Below, piece by piece: positions 26,326 through 35,593 of a DNA stretch of 64,000 nt. The position numbers and the translations under genes are program-made. The DNA lies in contig NZ_LZFW01000068.1 of the NCBI RefSeq assembly GCF_001676025.1, positions 1 to 64,000 of the forward strand, written 5' to 3'. Position 1 is the first letter of the stretch. Each line of letters begins with the position of its first letter. The stretch is from Vibrio sp. UCD-FRSSP16_30 (lineage in GTDB: Bacteria > Pseudomonadota > Gammaproteobacteria > Enterobacterales > Vibrionaceae). The notes beneath the pieces were generated by a model. It was not told where the DNA came from. It saw nothing but the letters and a program-made list of their open reading frames with translations, and did no database searches.

Positions 26326-26997
26326 ATGATTACTTTGCACGGCTTTGCTGCTAGTAACTATTACAACTTAGTAAAACACGCACTTTTATACAAAGAATTA
26401 CCTTTTACAGAAAACCTCATTTATGGCGGTAGCGATGCGCTACTCGCCATCAGTCCTGCTGGTAAAGTGCCGGTTATTACCACGCTTGATGGCTTTCACA
26501 TTTCAGAGTCGAGCGTGATTTGTGATTATCTTGAAGAGACTTTTCCTGAGCGTCCGCTGTATCCTGAAAGCTCTCAACAGCGCGCGGCAGTACGTCAAAT
26601 AATGAAAATGGCTGAACTCTATTTTGAATTACCGAGTAGACGACTCATCCCGTATGCGTTTTCGGGCACTACAGCGCCTGAGTCGGTAAAAGAAGAGGTT
26701 GGTAAGGTACTCAGTCGAGGCATTACCGCACTAAGCCGTGTATGTCAGTTCTCGCCTTGGATTGCAGGTGATGAATTTACGATGGCGGACATCTATGTTT
26801 ATTACGTTAATACCATTGTCAGTACATTTGCTTCTAGCCAACTTGATTGGGATGTACTTGGGCAAGTGCCGGGAATGAAGCAGTGGAATGAGACAATGAG
26901 TGAATCGGCTATTGCGAAAAAAATAGAGTTGGATCGCATCGCAAATATGCCTGATTTTCTGCAAAAGCTGAAAGTTCATGCTAATCACAGTAAGTAA
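26326..26997 (+). CDS. Glutathione S-transferase family protein
   Basis: 223 residues. The thioredoxin-like N-terminal half contains NYYNLVKHALLYKELPF, the cis-proline segment GKVPVI, and the glutathione-contacting ISESSVICDYLEE. The C-terminal half is helical with WIAGDEFTMADIY, the usual GST hydrophobic-staple motif. ATG 26326 is chosen because the family starts there (MITLHGFAASNYYN); upstream TTG 26305 and ATG 26308 lack a ribosome binding site. Likely role: conjugation or reduction of an electrophile, under the divergent LysR regulator. Confidence 0.85.
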   Translation: MITLHGFAASNYYNLVKHALLYKELPFTENLIYGGSDALLAISPAGKVPVITTLDGFHISESSVICDYLEETFPERPLYPESSQQRAAVRQIMKMAELYFELPSRRLIPYAFSGTTAPESVKEEVGKVLSRGITALSRVCQFSPWIAGDEFTMADIYVYYVNTIVSTFASSQLDWDVLGQVPGMKQWNETMSESAIAKKIELDRIANMPDFLQKLKVHANHSK

Positions 26998-27133
26998 ATG
27001 GCATCAGTATTTAGCAATTAATACGCCATCGTAATCAGTAATTAAATTAATACGACACTCATAATCAATAATATAGGGCGGTCGATGCAATAGGCTATCG
27101 GCGCACCAACTCAATGACCGTAGGGAATACCAG

Positions 27134-28264
27134 ATGACTAATACCAATATTCAACTGACTTCAACAATCAGTGACGACAACAAACTGACCCTTGCTTTAC
27201 AAAATATCGATATGCCAACACCCAATGCAGACGAAGTGGTTATTCGTATTGAAGCTGCGCCATTAAACCCTTCGGACTTAGCGGTATTATTCAGTGCTGC
27301 TGATATGACGACTGCGGTTCAATCGGGTACAGAGCAAAGCCCAGTGATAATTGCCGACGTTCCGGCTAAGTTTATGCCAGCACTAAACACTCGCGTAGGC
27401 AAAGCCACGCCTGTCGGTAACGAAGGCGCAGGTACGGTGGTTGCAGCTGGCACATCTCCAGCGGCGCAAGCTCTACTGGGCAAAACTGTTGCGGTCATTG
27501 GTGGCGGAACATATCGTCAATATTTATGTGCTAACGTACAAAGCTGTTTAGAGCTAAAAGAAGGCACGACAGCCAAACAAGGCGCTTCGTCTTTTGTTAA
27601 TCCGCTGACTGCGTTGGCAATGGTGGAAACAATGCGCGCAGAAGGGCACAAAGCCATTATTCATGCAGCAGCAGCCTCTAACCTTGGTCAAATGCTAAAT
27701 CGTATTTGTATTGCTGATGGTGTTGATTTAATTAATATTGTGCGCAAAGCAGAACAAGAAGCATTGCTTCGCGATTTAGGCGCTAAATACGTGGTTAACT
27801 CTAGCAGTGACACCTTTCTTGCCGATTTAACCGCGGCAATCATTGAAACAGGCGCAACAATCGCATTTGATCCTATTGGCGGCGGTCAACTAACCAGTGA
27901 TATTTTGAACTGTATGGAAGCGGCGGCCGCTCGTGATGTGACAGAGCATAGCGTGTATGGCACTAACACCTACAAACAAGTGTACATTTACGGCGCATTA
28001 GATCGCGGTCCAATTACTCTTAATCGAAACTTTGGTTTTGCTTGGGGCATTAATGGATTCTTGCTATTTAACGCTTTGGGTAAGTTGGGTACTGAAACAA
28101 CCATTAAGATGCGTAAACGTGTTGCCGATGAAATTACCACTACATTTGCAAGTCATTACACTCATGAAGTGTCACTAGCAGAGGCATTACAACTGCCCTC
28201 TATTGCTCAATATTCACAACAAGCAACAGGCGAGAAATACTTAATTGTCCCTAATAAGGATTAA
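27134..28264 (+). CDS. Zinc-type alcohol dehydrogenase-like (MDR family) oxidoreductase
   Basis: 376 residues. The GroES-like N-terminal domain has IEAAPLNPSDLAVLF and PVGNEGAGTVVAAG, and the Rossmann domain has HAAAASNLGQMLNRIC and later FDPIGGGQL. The Cys and His zinc ligands of true alcohol dehydrogenases are not evident, so it is better placed with quinone-reductase or enoyl-reductase type MDR proteins. It follows the GST gene by about 136 bases in the same direction and is closed by a strong terminator. Confidence 0.82.
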   Translation: MTNTNIQLTSTISDDNKLTLALQNIDMPTPNADEVVIRIEAAPLNPSDLAVLFSAADMTTAVQSGTEQSPVIIADVPAKFMPALNTRVGKATPVGNEGAGTVVAAGTSPAAQALLGKTVAVIGGGTYRQYLCANVQSCLELKEGTTAKQGASSFVNPLTALAMVETMRAEGHKAIIHAAAASNLGQMLNRICIADGVDLINIVRKAEQEALLRDLGAKYVVNSSSDTFLADLTAAIIETGATIAFDPIGGGQLTSDILNCMEAAAARDVTEHSVYGTNTYKQVYIYGALDRGPITLNRNFGFAWGINGFLLFNALGKLGTETTIKMRKRVADEITTTFASHYTHEVSLAEALQLPSIAQYSQQATGEKYLIVPNKD

Positions 28265-28296
28265 TTACGCTTTTCATCTTGTTCCTGAAATAAGAA

Positions 28297-28336
28297 AGTC
28301 AGCACTTAAACATAATTTAAGTGCTGACTTTTTTTT
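28297..28336 (+). terminator. Intrinsic terminator, convergent with yhjX
   Basis: AGTCAGCACTTAAA and TTTAAGTGCTGACT form a perfect 14-bp stem with a 5-base loop, followed by eight T. It lies between convergent genes; the other strand has fewer T after the stem, so it serves mainly the oxidoreductase. Confidence 0.92.
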
Positions 28337-28382
28337 AACAAGCCAGAATGACCAGTTAATTACTACGATATGGTATTAGTTA

Positions 28383-29591
28383 TTAAGCCATGCTTTGATT
28401 CGCTACTGGCTTTTTCACTATCAGTGAAAGTGCAATAGATACAATGATCAATGCCAGCATAACGTGGAATGTTGCTAGGAATCCGCCAAATAAAGACGCG
28501 ATGACTGAACCTGCGAAGCTACCAATCCCGAAACCTAAATAGATGACACCATAGTTTTTCGTGACGTGTTCTAAGCCAAAGTAGTCACTCATGAGTGATG
28601 GGAAGACGGTAATTGTGCCACCAAAGCAAAATGCGATGCATGCCAGAGATAGATAGAAAACATTCAGGCTTGGCGGAATAAACAGTAAGATGCTAACACC
28701 CGCAAGGCAAATAATCAGTGCAATAGTGACTACGTATACGCGAGTGATTTTATCAGATAGGACACCTAGAACTAAGCGTCCACCTAGGTTGGCAACAGCA
28801 ATGACGGATACAGCAGATGCGGCGATATCCATTGATAAATGCACATAGTTTTGGCCGATATCTTTTGCAATGCCGATAGCGTACAAGCCTGACATGCAGA
28901 CAGTAGTAAACATCAGTGCCAACATATAAAACTGTGGCTTACTCATAGATTCTTTTAGGGTGAAATTATGAGCTGTTGATGTTTGGCTCGTTGCTTGGTT
29001 AGTCGTTTGTGCTGCTTGTTTTGGGGCATCACGCATGATCAATCCACCAATCAATACCAATACCATAGCAATAGCGCCCCATACATTAAACGCGTGCTCT
29101 AGGCTAAAGTGAGTTAGGGTATACATATTGATGTATTTAAAACCAAGACTACCTAGACCGTATGCACCAATCGCACATGCTGAGGCTAGGCCTTTGTTAT
29201 TTGGGAAAAACTTAATGCAGTTGGTCAATGCCAGTAAGTAACCTGTACCGTCAGCAAAGCCCACTAAAAAACCGGCACAAATGTATAGAGCGGTAAGGTT
29301 TGATACAACGGATGTTAGGTATAAGCTGACACCTAGAAGAAATCCAGAGAACACAATCACGTTTCTTACACCAAAACGTTCCTGCATCTTTCCTGACATA
29401 GATGAAGCAAGAGCAAGGGCGAGGCTAAGCAGGCCAAAAGAAAACGCAACTTGTTTAACTGGCTCTCCAAGTTTGTCTGCCAAATTGGCGTTAAATAAAC
29501 TCCATGTGTATACAGAGCCTAGGGCAAATTCGGTTAATACAGTGCCGATTAAGGTCAGCCATTTGTCGCGTGATCTAATAGTTGTGCTCAT
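28383..29591 (-). CDS. yhjX: MFS transporter of the OFA/YhjX type, probable pyruvate transporter
   Basis: 402 residues with about 12 transmembrane helices. The N-terminal TEFALGSVYTWSLFNANLAD and GFADGTGYLLALTNCIKFFP are the signature of the oxalate/formate-antiporter subgroup that includes E. coli YhjX. In E. coli, yhjX is the main target of the pyruvate-sensing YpdA/YpdB system; here a LytS/LytTR pair lies directly upstream on the same strand, which strongly supports the same circuit. Two direct repeats ahead of the gene may be the regulator's binding sites. Confidence 0.85.
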   Translation of the reverse strand: MSTTIRSRDKWLTLIGTVLTEFALGSVYTWSLFNANLADKLGEPVKQVAFSFGLLSLALALASSMSGKMQERFGVRNVIVFSGFLLGVSLYLTSVVSNLTALYICAGFLVGFADGTGYLLALTNCIKFFPNNKGLASACAIGAYGLGSLGFKYINMYTLTHFSLEHAFNVWGAIAMVLVLIGGLIMRDAPKQAAQTTNQATSQTSTAHNFTLKESMSKPQFYMLALMFTTVCMSGLYAIGIAKDIGQNYVHLSMDIAASAVSVIAVANLGGRLVLGVLSDKITRVYVVTIALIICLAGVSILLFIPPSLNVFYLSLACIAFCFGGTITVFPSLMSDYFGLEHVTKNYGVIYLGFGIGSFAGSVIASLFGGFLATFHVMLALIIVSIALSLIVKKPVANQSMA

Positions 29592-29691
29592 TATTAAAGC
29601 CTTTAAAAGTGTCGATTTCCGGCTAACTTATTCGACCCAATCACTGTGTTCAATAGGCTGGAAACGATAAATAATGAACTGTTGATTTTAT

Positions 29692-29718
29692 GGAATGAAC
29701 GGTATCTATAAGGAATGA
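29692..29718 (-). promoter_or_regulatory. Candidate LytTR-regulator direct repeat ahead of yhjX
   Basis: On the minus strand TCATTCC occurs twice, exactly 20 bases apart (29712-29718, then 29692-29698). LytTR regulators bind pairs of direct repeats about two helical turns apart; the E. coli YpdB target also has paired repeats. The pair lies just past the stop of the regulator gene and about 100 bases before the yhjX start. Confidence 0.6.
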
Positions 29719-29719
29719 G

Positions 29720-30439
29720 TTACAAACCTAAACATTGTCGAAACTCTTTGATGTTGGAGCGACTGACTGGAATTAGGCTCTCATTACGTTGCATTTTGAG
29801 TCGGTAAGTACCGCTTGCCCAAGGAATGATTTCTTCGACTCGATCCAAGTTTATCCAATAGGAGCGATGCACTTTAAAAAAACGAGAGTGGCCCGATTTT
29901 TCAATCAAATCACTGAGCATTAGTGGCGAAGTAAATTGACCGTGAATGGTATCAACTTCAGTGATCTTGCCATTAGCCGCCGCAAATATGATGTCGGTAA
30001 TTTCGACCATTCGAATACGATCGCCAAGGTACAGATCAACCGTGACTTTGTTTAACGCATTGGGAGACGCTTGGATTGGAGAGGCGCATAGTTTGTCTAA
30101 GCTTTTTTTAACTCGATCTTCGGTAAATGGTTTTAAAATGTAATCAAAAGCATCGATCTCAAAAGCATCAACGGCATGTTCCTTATAGGCGGTAGTAAAT
30201 ATGAGCTTGGGTGGATTTTTAAAGTTATATAGGCTCTTTGCTAACACCATACCGTTGATGGAAGGTAAGTTGATGTCTAAGAAGGCGATATCAACTCGAT
30301 TAAGCTGTAAGTATTCAAGAGCTTGTAAGCCGTCACCAAATTCTGCCACAATTTGGATATCGCTGTATTTTCCTATTAGGTATTTGAGCTCTTCACGGGC
30401 AAGATATTCGTCTTCAACTAAGATTGCTGTGTGAGTCAT
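29720..30439 (-). CDS. ypdB: LytTR-type response regulator (YpdB/BtsR-like)
   Basis: 239 residues: a receiver with acidic VEDEY at 8-12, phosphoacceptor Asp55 in FLDINLP, Thr in FTTAY and Lys in ILKPF, then a C-terminal LytTR DNA-binding domain (FFKVHRSYWINLDRVEEI, then SLIPVSRSNIKEFR). Its start overlaps the kinase stop by 4 bases. The neighbouring yhjX favours YpdB over BtsR as the closest relative, though the two cannot be separated by eye. Confidence 0.85.
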   Translation of the reverse strand: MTHTAILVEDEYLAREELKYLIGKYSDIQIVAEFGDGLQALEYLQLNRVDIAFLDINLPSINGMVLAKSLYNFKNPPKLIFTTAYKEHAVDAFEIDAFDYILKPFTEDRVKKSLDKLCASPIQASPNALNKVTVDLYLGDRIRMVEITDIIFAAANGKITEVDTIHGQFTSPLMLSDLIEKSGHSRFFKVHRSYWINLDRVEEIIPWASGTYRLKMQRNESLIPVSRSNIKEFRQCLGL

Positions 30440-32091
30440 GCTTGCTCCGTTGGAATGGTAAAAGAGATATGTGTACCAGGGTTCAATCGTTTAATGGAAA
30501 GACCTTGCCCATAAAGCAGTTTAATACGCTGGTGGACATTATTAAGCCCAATACGTTTAGATTCAACGGTACCTGCGTGTATTCTTTCTATAATTGAATG
30601 CTCAATTCCTACGCCATCATCCATGACCGATATGGTAATGCTATTTGTATTTTCCTTGACGGATATAGTGACTGTGCCGGTTGAGCCTTTAGGGTTGATG
30701 CCATGACCAATGGCGTTTTCTACCAATGGCTGGATAATCAGAGGGGGCACAAAGGCATTGACACTATCAATATCAAATTTGATGTTCAGTTTATCGGCAA
30801 AGCGTGCTTTTTCGATCGCCACATAATCGCGGACTTGTTCAAGTTCGCTCTCTAGAGGGATCATCTCATCGACATTTTCTAGATTAAAGCGCATAAACCC
30901 TGCTAATTTCCCGACCAAATCTCGCGCTTTATCTGGTTCGATACGAATTAATGTTGAGATAGCATTGAGGGTATTAAACAAGAAGTGAGGGTTGATTTTG
31001 TTTTGCAATGCGCCAAATTCGGCCTCATTTGCCATGACTTTTAGTTTATCGACTTTCGCAACTTCAAGTTGAGTAGAAATAAGTTGAGATAAACCTATCG
31101 CCATCTCATGCAAGGAAAGGGTGATTTGATGAGGTTTCTTAAAGTAAATCTTGAGTGTACCTGTGACTTTTTTCTCTTCAGACAACGGGATGATCATCAA
31201 CGAGCGAAAGGTATGCTGCCTGATGTCGTTACTCTCAATAATCATGGCGTTATCAATCGCTTTAAGAGTCATAAGACTGACTTGCATATGATTGTTATTA
31301 AACTGTTCTTCACCGTAGCCCACATAGACTTTAACATCGCGAGTATCTGTGATCGCAACGGCATCGGCTTTACATTCATTTTTAATAATTTCACATACGG
31401 TTTGCAGTGCTTCTTTAGAGTTTTTGCGTATATAAGGCAATGTTTGGTTAGCGACTTTCAGGGCTTGTTTGGCTTGATAGGCCGCGATTTTGTCTTTTTC
31501 GCTTTCCATTTCTTGCAGCCATTTAATGATGAGACTAACGCACACCGAACCTAAAATCATCGGTAACGCTATGGAGTGGACAATCGATAGGGCCAGTGCG
31601 CGATCTTGGTTAAGCTCGACAATCAAAATCATAGTGAGAAGTTCACAAGAAGCAGCAATTAGCACACCATATCTTGCATAATTTGAGTAGTTCGCTCTTA
31701 AATGAACCCAAGATGCAAACAACCCAGCAAGAATGCTACTGATAAGACAGGGTATGGATGAAGGACCGTTAATGTCGATTATGTATCGATGAAGCCCAGA
31801 AATAATGCCTGCGGTAATCCCCACCCATGGACCAAATAAAATACCACCTGAGACGATGGAAATAACGCGTGCATTAACCAGTGAACCTTCAACATAAACG
31901 CCAGTATAAGTGTTGAAAATCGCAAATAAAGTAAAGAACATCGCGAGAACGGTAAGCTTTAAAGTACTTCGGCTTTGTTTGGCTATGATGGTTTGAAATA
32001 CCTTCATATGAGTTAAAAAATACAGTGCCATCAATAGAAGCGCCGCTCTTTCTACCATCGCCAGTAGCATCATTAGTTGTTCTAAGTACAT
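30436..32091 (-). CDS. ypdA: LytS-type sensor histidine kinase (YpdA/BtsS-like)
   Basis: 551 residues. The N-terminal 5TMR-LYT membrane sensor covers about 1-195, a GAF domain about 215-345, and the His kinase motif NKINPHFLFNTLNAIS has the phosphoacceptor His369, followed by a HATPase domain (VPPLIIQPLVENAIGHGI). This is the complete LytS layout. It probably senses extracellular pyruvate and signals to the overlapping regulator gene, which would induce yhjX. Confidence 0.88.
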   Translation of the reverse strand: MYLEQLMMLLAMVERAALLLMALYFLTHMKVFQTIIAKQSRSTLKLTVLAMFFTLFAIFNTYTGVYVEGSLVNARVISIVSGGILFGPWVGITAGIISGLHRYIIDINGPSSIPCLISSILAGLFASWVHLRANYSNYARYGVLIAASCELLTMILIVELNQDRALALSIVHSIALPMILGSVCVSLIIKWLQEMESEKDKIAAYQAKQALKVANQTLPYIRKNSKEALQTVCEIIKNECKADAVAITDTRDVKVYVGYGEEQFNNNHMQVSLMTLKAIDNAMIIESNDIRQHTFRSLMIIPLSEEKKVTGTLKIYFKKPHQITLSLHEMAIGLSQLISTQLEVAKVDKLKVMANEAEFGALQNKINPHFLFNTLNAISTLIRIEPDKARDLVGKLAGFMRFNLENVDEMIPLESELEQVRDYVAIEKARFADKLNIKFDIDSVNAFVPPLIIQPLVENAIGHGINPKGSTGTVTISVKENTNSITISVMDDGVGIEHSIIERIHAGTVESKRIGLNNVHQRIKLLYGQGLSIKRLNPGTHISFTIPTEQA

Positions 32092-32219
32092 TAAGCATAC
32101 AGTATGGGTTGAGGGGCGATTATAGTAGCGGTTGACTATTATCTAGACAAGGCGATTACTTATGCAATTGCTGGAACTAACATACCGAATTTTAAACAGA
32201 AAAATAAAACAATAGTCGT

Positions 32220-33167
32220 TTATAGCTGCGGGGTGATGGCTTGTTTAAATAATTGATAGAACCATTGATGTGCGGGGCTTGTAAGGTGGCGCTGGTGATA
32301 AATCAGATGCAAAGGGACATGATATTTTTTGTGTTCTTGTAAAGAATAAACTTCTACAAATTCATCGCTAAAGTGAGTGATGTTTTTTAGGCAATTTAAG
32401 CCAAATAATACGCTATCGGTCGAGCGCAATATCTCCAATAGAGTAAGAGTTTGCGAACTGCGTAATTTGGCTTTGTTTTCTGTTTGTAAAAGATCTTGAT
32501 AAACCTGAGTGATAGGAGAGCGAAACGATAATTGTCTATCGTCTTCTATGCTCATGCCAATGAGCGGGTAACTTAATATTTGCTCTATGGTCGGGGGTGC
32601 TGCGCTTTTTTCGGTTAACAAAGGGTGTGATTTTCGAACATACAACACAGGATAGATCACTCCTAAGGTTTCAGAGCAATATTTAGGATCATGAGTTGGC
32701 TGATAGTGAATGGCAAAGTCGAGCTTGTTGGCATCGAGTAGTTGAAATGGACTTACTTTAGTTGGCGTTTCTTCAATGGCGACTTTTGGGGCTTTTTGAG
32801 TCAGATTTGAATAAAGCTCAGGAATGATGGTTGATCCCATAAAGGTTGGCACCGACAAACGAAAAGTATTGTCACACTGAGCGGGCACAAATTCACGGGC
32901 TTCAAATAGGTTTTTTAACGATGGCAAAATGTTATTGAGCTGCTTTTCTATTTCTAGCGCTTTGCTGGTGGGGGTGAGTCCTTTTGCCGTTCGAGTAAAT
33001 AGCGGATCATCAAAGGTCTCACGCAATCTTTTAAGCGAACGACTGATGGCCGACTGAGATATGAACAGCTCATTGGCAACACGAGTGACGTTTCGCTCTT
33101 TTAGCAGCAGATCAAGAATAACCAACAGATTTAAGTCAACCCGTGACAGTGAGGTTAAATCACTCAT
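32220..33167 (-). CDS. LysR-family transcriptional regulator
   Basis: 315 residues from ATG 33167, preceded by AAAGAGA; an in-frame ATG at 33188 would add seven residues. The winged helix (VTRVANELFISQSAISRSLK, then FDDPLFTRTAKGL) is of the NodD/LeuO-like branch, followed by the effector domain. It is divergent from the DUF1254 gene with a gap of about 114 bases and is its likely regulator. Confidence 0.88.
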   Translation of the reverse strand: MSDLTSLSRVDLNLLVILDLLLKERNVTRVANELFISQSAISRSLKRLRETFDDPLFTRTAKGLTPTSKALEIEKQLNNILPSLKNLFEAREFVPAQCDNTFRLSVPTFMGSTIIPELYSNLTQKAPKVAIEETPTKVSPFQLLDANKLDFAIHYQPTHDPKYCSETLGVIYPVLYVRKSHPLLTEKSAAPPTIEQILSYPLIGMSIEDDRQLSFRSPITQVYQDLLQTENKAKLRSSQTLTLLEILRSTDSVLFGLNCLKNITHFSDEFVEVYSLQEHKKYHVPLHLIYHQRHLTSPAHQWFYQLFKQAITPQL

Positions 33168-33281
33168 AGCATTATCTCTTTTAGTCATAATTGTTGTTGA
33201 TTATTTGTTATTAGACGCAAAATGTAAACTCTTCTAAGATTAATTCAGTCAATCAATTTGTGAACAATTAAGGGTTAATCA

Positions 33282-34832
33282 ATGAACAATCTACTAAAAG
33301 GCTTAGTGGTCGCGACAGTTGGATTCGGCGCTGTAGCAAGCGCTGTCAGCGTTGCTTCTAATACTGAAACTTCAAATTCTGACACTTTGAAAGCTGGCAC
33401 TGCAAACGCTAAATATCAAGCCAATGTGCCTGCAAGCATTATTACGCCAGATCATGTCGAGTCTGAGTATTTAGGTGCTTTGAACTATACCGATGGCGCA
33501 CCGAGCGCAGAAACTACCGCTAAAGCGAATCGATTTGTGGATGTCTCGGACGCTGTGAGAGTCTTTTTATCCGGTATTCCTGTGGCATCTATCCAAGGTT
33601 TGTTAGCTGGGCATGAAAGTGTTGGTATGGTGCCAAACCAAACGATCGCCATTTCTGAGCAGATGTTAAATGCTAAAAGCTTATGGCTGACCGCGAATAC
33701 TACAACGCCGTATGTCACCAGTGAGGTTGATGTAAAAAATGGACCTGTGGTACTAGAAGTAGGTACGCCAATTCTGGGCTTGTTAGATAATGCCGCGTTT
33801 AAGTTTGTTTCACGCATTGGTGTGACTCACCCCGAGGATCAAGGGAAAGGTGGCAAATACTTTATCTATCATGATTCTTATGAAGGCGCGATTCCAGAGG
33901 GCATGATTGCGGTTAAAACCAGCGGTTATCAACATTGGTTGCTAGTGCGTATTATTACGACGCCAGATAACGTACAAGCAGATGTGCAAAAACTTAAACA
34001 GACCATGAAGTTGTATCCATATGGCGAAAAGCCTAACACTGAATTTATGAACATTTCAGGTGTTGAATACAATACTATCCACGCAATGGATGAGTCTTTT
34101 TATGATGAAATAAATACACTGATTCAGTACGAACCAAGCGACATTTTTGATGGTGAGTGGTTGTCACTGGCAAAAAATATTGGCATCGAAAAAGGCAAAT
34201 CGTATGAGCCAACTGAGTATCAGCAACAAGTCTTTACAGAAGCGGCAAAAATAGCGACAGCAGAGGTGCGTTCTTCATATTACGATCCACAGAAAACACA
34301 GATGGTGTATGACGATCGCAATTGGTTTACGCCTCTGGTATCAGGCTATGAGTTTAAAGACAGCAATGGCGTTGTTGATAGTGATATGCGTGCGACATTC
34401 CATTTTATGGCGACTGGTATTACGCCTGATATGGTGGCTGCAACCCCAGGCCAAGGTTCTGATTATTTATTAGCGACATTAGATAGTGAAGGGCAGATTT
34501 TGGATGGCAATAAACATTACACTGTAACGTTACCTAAAAATGTACCAGCTGCGAAGTTTTGGTCTTTCATGATTTACGATAATCAAACGCGCTCAATGCT
34601 AGAAACTGATCAAGTGACTGCGGGTGTGGATGGTCTATCGAAAGGGTTAGTGAAAAACTCAGATGGCACCATTACTATTCACTTTTCACCGGTTGCACCG
34701 CAAGGTATGCAAGGCAATTGGGTACAGACAGCGCCTAATAAGGGCTTTAACTTAATTTTTAGAATGTATGGACCGACAGAAGCATGGTTTGATAAGTCTT
34801 GGAAGCCAAGTGACGTTACTTTGGTTAAGTAA
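33282..34832 (+). CDS. Exported DUF1254/DUF1214 domain protein
   Basis: 516 residues with an N-terminal signal-like segment (LLKGLVVATVGFGAVASA). The DUF1254 domain covers about 70-190 and includes ANTTTPYVTSEVDVKNGPVV; the DUF1214 domain covers about 360-500 and includes FWSFMIYDNQTRSMLETDQ and NWVQTAPNKGFNLIFRMYGP. The family is widespread in periplasm-facing proteins of proteobacteria but has no settled function. ATG 33282 lacks a strong ribosome binding site. Divergent LysR control is likely. Confidence 0.85.
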   Translation: MNNLLKGLVVATVGFGAVASAVSVASNTETSNSDTLKAGTANAKYQANVPASIITPDHVESEYLGALNYTDGAPSAETTAKANRFVDVSDAVRVFLSGIPVASIQGLLAGHESVGMVPNQTIAISEQMLNAKSLWLTANTTTPYVTSEVDVKNGPVVLEVGTPILGLLDNAAFKFVSRIGVTHPEDQGKGGKYFIYHDSYEGAIPEGMIAVKTSGYQHWLLVRIITTPDNVQADVQKLKQTMKLYPYGEKPNTEFMNISGVEYNTIHAMDESFYDEINTLIQYEPSDIFDGEWLSLAKNIGIEKGKSYEPTEYQQQVFTEAAKIATAEVRSSYYDPQKTQMVYDDRNWFTPLVSGYEFKDSNGVVDSDMRATFHFMATGITPDMVAATPGQGSDYLLATLDSEGQILDGNKHYTVTLPKNVPAAKFWSFMIYDNQTRSMLETDQVTAGVDGLSKGLVKNSDGTITIHFSPVAPQGMQGNWVQTAPNKGFNLIFRMYGPTEAWFDKSWKPSDVTLVK

Positions 34833-34864
34833 GTTTTAGCGGCTATATCTCACATCTAATATGA

Positions 34865-34888
34865 CCCTGCCATGGCAGGGTTTTATTG
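34865..34888 (+). terminator. Intrinsic terminator after the DUF1254 gene
   Basis: The perfect palindrome CCCTGCCATGGCAGGG is followed by TTTTATTGTTT, 33 bases after the stop. Confidence 0.88.
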
Positions 34889-34937
34889 TTTGAATGATCA
34901 AAATCATAGCGCAAGGAGTAGGGTAATTGGGCTAGGA

Positions 34938-35384
34938 CTATAGAAGTGCAGTAATCGTCTTACCGTTACTCAATGTATCTTCAAGCTCAGCACCCATCAT
35001 TAACTTACCCAGTGGAGCTTGGGGAGTGACCACAACAATAGTGTCGTTTTTTAATTTAAAACCACCACACACCGGCAGTAACCAGCAAGTCAGCGTGTTA
35101 TCGACTGTGACTAGAGCGCCAAGGGCAATCTCATCATCTTGTGTAAATTCACGCATAAATAGCGATTTGATGGTATTGATCATCTCATCACATTCCGCGA
35201 CGCGTTTAGATTGTCCGTGTGCCAAATACGCGGCTTCAATTGCCACGGTATCGTATTGAGTTTCTGCAACACTTTGTTCGTGAGTGGCGTCATCATGAGC
35301 ACTATCTGCCGCACTAAGCGCATTTTGGCGTGAGACAGTTAGGATTTGAAGGAGTTCTTGGCGGAGTTGCTCTTTGTCGATCAT
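34938..35384 (-). CDS. GreA/GreB-like C-terminal domain protein
   Basis: 148 residues from ATG 35384 (an ATG three codons earlier is also possible). A helical N-terminal part is followed by a domain resembling the FKBP-like end of Gre factors and Rnk (DDEIALGALVTVDN, then VVVTPQAPLGKLMMGAELED). It may bind RNA polymerase, but it lacks the long coiled coil with acidic tip of true GreA and so is unlikely to cleave transcripts the same way. It stands alone. Confidence 0.65.
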   Translation of the reverse strand: MIDKEQLRQELLQILTVSRQNALSAADSAHDDATHEQSVAETQYDTVAIEAAYLAHGQSKRVAECDEMINTIKSLFMREFTQDDEIALGALVTVDNTLTCWLLPVCGGFKLKNDTIVVVTPQAPLGKLMMGAELEDTLSNGKTITALL

Positions 35385-35493
35385 GGACTGCAAACTTGAA
35401 GTAAAACACTATGGTATCGAAATCGCCTCCGATCTGCGATCTTTTATCCATTTAACGAGTAATCAGCTAGTTTATTAGTAACTAACAAATAAA

Positions 35494-35531
35494 AATGAGG
35501 CCAGTATTTGTCATTAAATGCTGGCCTCATT
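35494..35531 (-). terminator. Terminator between amtB and the GreA-like gene
   Basis: AATGAGGCCAGCATTT and AAATACTGGCCTCATT (minus strand) form a 16-bp stem with one mismatch around a short loop, followed by TTTTATTTG. It serves amtB. Confidence 0.85.
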
Positions 35532-35593
35532 AAATTAATATAAAAGATGATTATTCAGTTGTAATTAACTGAATTTTATCTATTTATTTAATA

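Noticed and set aside
29946-31681. Plus-strand ORFs opposite ypdB and ypdA
   Set aside because: They are shadows of well-defined two-component genes and have no family features.
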